A stretch of DNA of 64,000 nucleotides, from contig JBNKWZ010000004.1 of the NCBI GenBank assembly GCA_050300015.1, positions 1 through 64,000 of the forward strand. The letters run 5' to 3'. The notes beneath the pieces were generated by a model. The model saw only the letters and a program-made list of their open reading frames with translations. It was not told where the DNA came from and did no database searches. Source of the DNA: CAYZQH01 sp050300015. GTDB taxonomy: Bacteria > Pseudomonadota > Gammaproteobacteria > Pseudomonadales > Cellvibrionaceae. Of the stretch, positions 58,727 through 64,000 are shown in pieces. The first letter of the stretch is position 1, and each line of letters starts with the position of its first letter. The position numbers and the translations under genes are program-made.

Positions 58727-59251
58727 ATGCAATCCTTTGAGCAAAAACCAGCCTATAGCCGAGAAGAACTTATTGCCTGCGGCCATGGGGAATTATTTGG
58801 CCCTGGCAATGCCCAATTGCCTGTACCCAACATGCTGATGTTGGATCGCATCACACACATCAGCGCCAGCGGTGGTGAATTTGGCAAAGGCGAAATCATT
58901 GCAGAGCTCGACATCCATTCCGACTTGTGGTTTTTCGGCTGTCATTTTCCCGGAGACCCTGTGATGCCGGGTTGCCTCGGTCTTGATGCCATGTGGCAGT
59001 TAGTGGGATTCTTTTTAGGTTGGAAGGGCAACCCCGGCCGCGGCCGCGCCTTGGGCGCCGGCGAAGTGAAGTTTACTGGCCAAATTTTACCCACCGCCAA
59101 GACTGTCACTTATCATATCAATTTGAAGCGCGTAATTGAACGCAAATTGATCATGGGCATTGCCGACGGACGCGTGAGCGTTGACGGAAAGGACATTTAC
59201 TTCGCAAAAGATCTGCGCGTGGGTTTGTTTAGCAATACTGAAACATTTTAA
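58727..59251 (+). CDS. fabA: 3-hydroxydecanoyl-ACP dehydratase/isomerase
   Basis: Introduces the double bond for unsaturated fatty acids in the anaerobic pathway. At 174 residues it matches the family. The active site is in FFGCHFPGDPVMPGCLGLDAMWQ-type sequence with H73 and D87. fabB follows in 51 bases, giving the classical fabAB operon. Confidence 0.97.
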   Translation: MQSFEQKPAYSREELIACGHGELFGPGNAQLPVPNMLMLDRITHISASGGEFGKGEIIAELDIHSDLWFFGCHFPGDPVMPGCLGLDAMWQLVGFFLGWKGNPGRGRALGAGEVKFTGQILPTAKTVTYHINLKRVIERKLIMGIADGRVSVDGKDIYFAKDLRVGLFSNTETF

Positions 59252-59302
59252 GGCGCCAGTTTGGTAAAATTGCAGCCAAAATAAGCTATCAAGAGGTTTA
59301 AT

Positions 59303-60520
59303 ATGAAGCGTGTTGTTGTCACCGGCATGGGCATTGTGTCCTGCATTGGAAACGATATGCCCACCGTGTTAGAGGCACTGAAAGCGGGAAAATCGGGCAT
59401 TCGGTACAATCCCAGCTACGAAGAACACGGCTTCAGGAGTTTAGTTTCAGGGTCTGTTGATTTAGACCTGGCCGAACATATTGATCGTAAATCCTTACGG
59501 TTTATGGGCGATGCCGCAAGCTTTGCTTATATCGCCATGGATCGCGCCATCCAAGATTCAGGCCTGAGTGACAGCGAAGTGTCCAACGAGCGATCGGGCC
59601 TTATTGTGGGCTCAGGCGGAGCTTCCACCCGCAGCGTGGTGGAGTCTGCCGATATTATTCGCGACCGAGGTGTTAAAAAAGCCGGCGCTTTTCGTGTCAC
59701 ACAGACCATGGGTAGCACAACCTCCGCATGCCTAGCGACACCCTTTAAAATTAAGGGTGTCAACTATTCCATTTCCTCAGCTTGCGCCACAAGTGCGCAC
59801 TGTATCGGCAATGCCATGGAGTTGATTCAGTTAGGCAAGCAAGATGTGGTGTTTGCAGGCGGCGGCGAAGAAGAACACTGGACCTTGACCGGCCTGTTTG
59901 ATGCCATGGGCGCATTAAGCACCAAATACAACGATACGCCAGAAGCCGCTTCGCGCCCGTATGACGCAACACGCGATGGGTTTGTCATTGCCGGTGGCGG
60001 TGGATGCTTAGTGTTGGAATCACTGGATCACGCAGTGGCTCGCGGCGCTACCATTTATGCCGAGATCGTCGGCTACGGCGCCACCTCAGACGGCTATGAC
60101 ATGGTTGCCCCTTCGGGTGAAGGCGCTGCACGCTGTATGCGCCAAGCTATGGCTATGACAGATGACGCTGCCATTGATTACATTAATTCTCACGGCACCA
60201 GTACTCCAGTGGGTGATGTGGCAGAGCTGCGTGCAGTCAAAGAAGTATTTGGCAATGCGGCTCCACCTATCAGCTCAACCAAGTCCCTTACCGGCCACTC
60301 CCTTGGCGCAACCGGCGTACAAGAAGCTATTTATTCGTTGTTAATGATGAAGCACGGGTTTATTTCGGGCTCAGCCAACGTGAAAGAACTGGACCCCGAA
60401 GCGCAAGGCATGAACATTGCCACCCGCGCGCAAGAGGCCGAGTTAAACAAAGTCATGTCAAACAGCTTTGGCTTTGGTGGCACCAACGCCACATTGATTT
60501 TTCAAAAGTACTCAGTGTAG
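59303..60520 (+). CDS. fabB: 3-oxoacyl-ACP synthase I
   Basis: Condensing enzyme that elongates unsaturated acyl-ACP. The 405-residue protein has the active cysteine in SSACATSAHCIGN (C161) and histidines in NSHGTSTPVGD and KSLTGHSLGATG. GAGG precedes the ATG. It is the partner of fabA. Confidence 0.97.
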   Translation: MKRVVVTGMGIVSCIGNDMPTVLEALKAGKSGIRYNPSYEEHGFRSLVSGSVDLDLAEHIDRKSLRFMGDAASFAYIAMDRAIQDSGLSDSEVSNERSGLIVGSGGASTRSVVESADIIRDRGVKKAGAFRVTQTMGSTTSACLATPFKIKGVNYSISSACATSAHCIGNAMELIQLGKQDVVFAGGGEEEHWTLTGLFDAMGALSTKYNDTPEAASRPYDATRDGFVIAGGGGCLVLESLDHAVARGATIYAEIVGYGATSDGYDMVAPSGEGAARCMRQAMAMTDDAAIDYINSHGTSTPVGDVAELRAVKEVFGNAAPPISSTKSLTGHSLGATGVQEAIYSLLMMKHGFISGSANVKELDPEAQGMNIATRAQEAELNKVMSNSFGFGGTNATLIFQKYSV

Positions 60521-60540
60521 CTGATTACGCAGAAGCCCCC

Positions 60541-61410
60541 CTATGGGCCGCTGGGCCTATCGGGGGGCAGCTCTAAACGACCCTTATCCACCTGCTCACT
60601 CAGCCACTCAACCACCTTCGTCTTCATCCCTTGACGCCAACTGCGCAACTGAACACCAAAGTCATTGGTCAAGCGATGCCCCCCCAACCAACTATGATAT
60701 TGCATTAGGCGATGATCGGCGCGCACAGCTGCAATTTCAGCCAGATTTTGGCAGCCCGCTTTAAGAAGCAACCTGCGTACATAATCGGCAAATTCAGCTT
60801 CAGAGCAGTCGTCATTTGAACGTAAATGAAACACCCCCCAGTTTTCGGCACCACAAAGCATCTGCTGCAACATGGCAAACACCACTCGAACAACATCTTT
60901 GACATCCACTGGATTACCACGCCATTGATCCGACACCATGAGCTTGCGCTCGGTTATCAAAGCCTCACACAGGTTATAAAGTGCCGGCGCCTGAACATCA
61001 TCGACCACCCAGGGCAGCCGCACCACAGCCGCTTTGGTATGCTGCAAAAACGCTTGCTCCTCAGCCAGCAATGCGACGGATTCTGGTGCGTTCGGCGTCG
61101 GGGTATGATCTTCGAGTAAAGCTTCGTCAGGAGGCCCCTCCTCGAACACCTTATGGCTAGATAACACAATAAGCGGTAGTTCGTAGCGCTGGCTCAAACG
61201 CGCCACTTGTTCAGGGACCCCAGCAGGAAGCATCAAGCCCGTGACCACCAGAAGATTCACACTCTGCTGCTCAAGGGCACCGGCGAGCGCTCCCGAGGCT
61301 GCTTCTTGCGCCTCAATCATGGCCACATCGTACCCATGGTCATCCAGCACTTTCTGCAACGCTCCGCTAAATTGTTGCTCTGGATGCACAATGATAACTC
61401 TGTATGCCAA
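60541..61410 (-). CDS. RmlD-like sugar-nucleotide or NAD-binding protein
   Basis: A TTG at 61410 is preceded by GGAGG with a five-base spacer and gives 289 residues, starting (M)AYRVIIVHPEQQF. The open frame runs up to 61524, but those 38 residues look like untranslated sequence. The protein resembles RmlD-type dTDP-4-dehydrorhamnose reductase-like members (VLSSHKVFEEG, AVVRLPWVVDD, VDVKDVVRVVFAML), but the usual glycine-rich nucleotide loop is degenerate, so the activity may be lost or changed. It converges with fabB; a GC-rich hairpin, CCCCCC...GGGGGG, spans 60536-60567 over its stop codon. Confidence 0.75.
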   Translation of the reverse strand: MAYRVIIVHPEQQFSGALQKVLDDHGYDVAMIEAQEAASGALAGALEQQSVNLLVVTGLMLPAGVPEQVARLSQRYELPLIVLSSHKVFEEGPPDEALLEDHTPTPNAPESVALLAEEQAFLQHTKAAVVRLPWVVDDVQAPALYNLCEALITERKLMVSDQWRGNPVDVKDVVRVVFAMLQQMLCGAENWGVFHLRSNDDCSEAEFADYVRRLLLKAGCQNLAEIAAVRADHRLMQYHSWLGGHRLTNDFGVQLRSWRQGMKTKVVEWLSEQVDKGRLELPPDRPSGP

Positions 61411-61837
61411 AGGGGCCTCCGAAGACTGATGAAAGTTTTGCGCCAACAAAATGTGGCGCAAGCCGCTCGCAATTATGCCACCGCCATGAACAAATTTGTG
61501 TAAGAACTTGATGCGGCGGCACAAACCCTCATTGTGACGGCATCAACCCCAAAGAACAAAAGCCATTGAATTCATCACACCCCGTCTCTGCTGTCTGTTG
61601 TCACCAGTACACGAGGCTTCAAATCCACCCATCATTCTGCAAACTCAGCAACAACTGCAAGCAAGACTACAAAAGAAAAGAAAAGCATCGCTAATTGCTA
61701 GGCAGCCGAACACCCGCTTAGCGAATAACCAACCAATGCTTAAAATATACAAGGCCAAAAATCTTGTCCATGGCGCTTTCGGTGCGCATACATCATATTG
61801 AACATGTTGTGTTTCTGACGAACGAACATCAATGTAT

Positions 61838-61855
61838 ATGCTATGTTTATAGCAT
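61838..61855. promoter_or_regulatory. Palindrome before the di-heme cytochrome gene
   Basis: ATGCTAT and ATAGCAT form a perfect 7-base inverted repeat around GTTT, ending 22 bases before the ATG. It may be an operator. The rest of 61411-61837 has no gene that I can support. Confidence 0.4.
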
Positions 61856-61877
61856 CAAAACGATAAGGATAAATACG

Positions 61878-63551
61878 ATGCAAACACTATCATATTGGGC
61901 CAAATACCTTACCTCCCTGCCTGTTGTCACCCTAAGCTTAACCGGTTGTTTTGGTGAGCCGGAATACCTAGACCAAAACTGGACAGAAGAGAACGACTTT
62001 CGAGTGCAGTCTTACCATACCTCGCAAGGCAGTCAATTGATCCCCTATGATTGGTATATCAACCTGCAGGCGGCCAACGGGTTACACCCCCTGCATGACA
62101 ATGCCACATACGAAGCGCTTCGCTACTTGCCCGATTACACGCCTGATCCCGCGGTCAACCCCGACGGTTTACCCATTGGCTTTGTTAAGGATTCGGACCC
62201 CAATACCGGCGATTGGATTGGTATTAATTGCGCTGCCTGCCATACGGGGCAACTCATCTTTGATACCACTCTATTACGCATTGATGGCGCGCCATCCATG
62301 GGGGATTACCGTGGCCTGCTGCAAACTGTGCGAGATGCCATCGGCGCCACCCTGGCAAGCCCCAGTCGTTTCAATCACTTCGCAAGACGTTTAAATATCA
62401 AAACCCAAAGTGCTAAATCTCAACTGCGAGATGAATTAGAAGCGACAGTGTCCGAGCTGGATCAGTCCATCACCAATGCTTCAAGCCCCGACCACATACC
62501 AGGCTATGGTCGTATTGACGCCTTTGCCGCGATTAAAAATGAAGTGTTTGTAACAGACTTAGGTATCGAGGCCAACTATCAACAACCGAATGCACCTGTC
62601 AGTTACCCCTTCCTGTGGGACACGCCTCATCTTGATCGCGTGCAGTGGACGGGACATGTGGAAAACCCCTACGCCAGGAACGTAGGTCAAGTGTTAGGCG
62701 TATTGGGGCGCCTCAACCTGCAAGACCCAAGCGAATTTTTTAATTCCTCCGTCCGCCGCGACAGTGTATTTCTGTTGGAAGAATGGATGGCAGAACTGCA
62801 ATCCCCCAAATGGCCTGAAGCCGTGTTAGGCGATATTGACCCCATTGCCGCTGCTCAAGGTAAAACCCTGTATAAAACCCCTGACGCCTCTGGGTACGCA
62901 TGTGTCGATTGTCATTCACTGCCTGACGACGATACGGGGCAATACCCTTTAACCCCTGCCAGTCACAATGCTTTTGGGATGCAGTTTATTCAAACGTACA
63001 ACACACCCATAGCAGAGGTGGGCACAGACCCAAACACCCTGGCAAACGTTTACAGCCCTACCCCCTTGCAGACCGGTCCACTTAGCGCAGCCCTTGGAGG
63101 ACAAACCGAAATCGTTGGGGGCGTATTTTTATCCATGGTCACAGGCGCCACGGTTGGCAATTTGTTTGCCCAAGCACCTGCGTTAACGCAAGAACAACAA
63201 GTCGCGTTCTCACGCTTTAGAATTGCGGGTCCCGGCCACCCCGGTGCGCCTACTATCGGCTATAAGGCTCGACCCTTAAATGGAATCTGGGCCACCGGCC
63301 CCTTCCTTCACAACGGGTCCGTGCCCTCGCTCTGGGCATTACTGCAACCACCGGAACAACGACCCACGCAATTTTGGGTGGGTAATATGTTGTATGACAA
63401 CACAAAAGTTGGTTACCGCACAGATTGGGTGCCCGGGGCGTTTAAACTCAACACCCAGGTGCCTGGCAACCTCGCCGTGGGTCATGCTTACGGCACTGCA
63501 CTCGACGTGGACGACAAATGGGCACTGATTGAGTTTTTGAAGACCCTCTAA
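61878..63551 (+). CDS. Di-heme cytochrome c lipoprotein (peroxidase/RoxA-like)
   Basis: The ATG at 61878 gives 557 residues, with AAGGAT upstream; the frame is open 38 codons further without a signal-like sequence. The lipobox is LTGC (C24). Two c-type heme sites are present: CAACH (118-122) and CVDCH (342-346). The spacing and block GINCAACHTGQLIFDT resemble the RoxA/di-heme peroxidase-related family. RoxA cleaves rubber; other members act on peroxides or unknown substrates. The protein should sit in the periplasm or at the outer membrane. The partner is not identified. Confidence 0.82.
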   Translation: MQTLSYWAKYLTSLPVVTLSLTGCFGEPEYLDQNWTEENDFRVQSYHTSQGSQLIPYDWYINLQAANGLHPLHDNATYEALRYLPDYTPDPAVNPDGLPIGFVKDSDPNTGDWIGINCAACHTGQLIFDTTLLRIDGAPSMGDYRGLLQTVRDAIGATLASPSRFNHFARRLNIKTQSAKSQLRDELEATVSELDQSITNASSPDHIPGYGRIDAFAAIKNEVFVTDLGIEANYQQPNAPVSYPFLWDTPHLDRVQWTGHVENPYARNVGQVLGVLGRLNLQDPSEFFNSSVRRDSVFLLEEWMAELQSPKWPEAVLGDIDPIAAAQGKTLYKTPDASGYACVDCHSLPDDDTGQYPLTPASHNAFGMQFIQTYNTPIAEVGTDPNTLANVYSPTPLQTGPLSAALGGQTEIVGGVFLSMVTGATVGNLFAQAPALTQEQQVAFSRFRIAGPGHPGAPTIGYKARPLNGIWATGPFLHNGSVPSLWALLQPPEQRPTQFWVGNMLYDNTKVGYRTDWVPGAFKLNTQVPGNLAVGHAYGTALDVDDKWALIEFLKTL

Positions 63552-63600
63552 GTTCTAGTCAACCAGGGGCACCGCCCCATGGAGCATAAGCCCAAAAAGC

Positions 63601-63628
63601 AAAAAGCCCCGTTAATAGGGGCTTTTTT
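63601..63628. terminator. Bidirectional terminator between the cytochrome gene and ssb
   Basis: GCCCC (63606-63610) and GGGGC (63618-63622) around GTTAATA, with AAAAA to the left and TTTTTT to the right. It serves both converging genes. Confidence 0.85.
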
Positions 63629-63650
63629 ACAATTTAACCAATGGTAATCG

Positions 63651-64000
63651 TTAAAACGGAATATCATCGTCAAAGTTATCGAAGCTGGGCTCTGCAGCGG
63701 CTGGCTGCTTGGGGGCCTGCTGCTGGGTTGCAGGTGCATTTTGGCGTGGCGCAGGCGCACTATAGTTATCCTGACGTCCATAACCACCCTGACCTCCCGT
63801 ATCTCCCCGCGAATCCAGCATTTGCATTTCACCCGCCACGATCTCGGTGGTGTAGCGATCCTGCCCTTGCTGGTCTTGCCATTTATTCGTGCGTAGAGAC
63901 CCTTCGATATACACCTTGGAGCCCTTCTTCAAATATTCACCGGCGATTTCTGCCAACCGGTTAAAGAACACCACTCGATGCCATTCGGTGCGCTCTTGCT
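63651..64000 (-). CDS. ssb: Single-stranded DNA-binding protein (5' end missing)
   Basis: The gene runs off the right edge; 116 codons are present. The OB-fold part reads RTEWHRVVFFNRLAEIAGEY and KVYIEGSLRTNKWQDQQGQ, then a Gly/Gln/Pro-rich linker and the C-terminal tip DNFDDDIPF, which recruits replication and repair partners. The N-terminal 50-60 residues lie beyond the window. It converges with the cytochrome gene. Confidence 0.94.
   Translation of the reverse strand, partial: QERTEWHRVVFFNRLAEIAGEYLKKGSKVYIEGSLRTNKWQDQQGQDRYTTEIVAGEMQMLDSRGDTGGQGGYGRQDNYSAPAPRQNAPATQQQAPKQPAAAEPSFDNFDDDIPF

Overview
The window reads as chromosomal DNA of a marine or plant-polysaccharide-degrading gammaproteobacterium of the Cellvibrionaceae type (Saccharophagus/Teredinibacter relatives). 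The pointers are a fused BioH-BioC biotin protein, a glycoside hydrolase with a roughly 60-residue polyserine linker, many lipoprotein carbohydrate-active enzymes, and the usual gammaproteobacterial order rimP-nusA-infB-rbfA-truB-rpsO-pnp. This assignment comes from recognising protein families, not from a database search.

Layout. 1-280: an rRNA operon promoter and leader pointing off the left edge. 284-3464: pssA, ilvC and the divergent regulator ilvY. 3454-9266: poorly known signalling and envelope genes (a PilZ protein, a cyclic-nucleotide-binding protein, a chalcone-isomerase-like/TonB fusion, an orphan receiver protein). 9684-13001: an AI-2E-family permease, a PlsC-like acyltransferase and prfC. 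13170-16414: an apparent remnant of an integrative element sitting at the 5' end of prfC, with a HipBA-type pair, an eroded ArdA, a small element-type protein, a hairpin-rich non-coding block and a 28-codon leftover gene.

16610-37240 is the main accessory region: a CE4 deacetylase, then a long run on the minus strand of GH74, a CE4 lipoprotein, GH74, GH29, GH62, GH2, GH3 and GH97, headed by a membrane-spanning AraC regulator with a carbohydrate-binding-like periplasmic domain. The set fits breakdown of decorated xyloglucan: GH74 cuts the backbone outside the cell, then fucose, arabinose, galactose and glucose are removed, and the CE4 enzymes may remove acetyl groups. A decayed SGNH esterase lies between GH3 and GH2. 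No TonB-dependent receptor or GH31 alpha-xylosidase is in the window, so part of the pathway must be elsewhere.

37799-39607 holds a periplasmic methyltransferase-like protein and a probable exosortase substrate. 39708-44177 is the biotin operon bioB-bioF-bioHC-bioD behind a BirA-type operator. 44462-54231 holds a MipA/OmpV protein and the pnp-to-rimP translation/transcription cluster. It is preceded by its own promoter, a leader with two terminator-like hairpins, and tRNA-fMet. 55142-63551 holds a TudS-like/DUF1722 protein, manB, galU, fabA, fabB, an RmlD-like protein and a di-heme cytochrome lipoprotein. ssb runs off the right edge. I saw no CRISPR array, intact insertion sequence or prophage.
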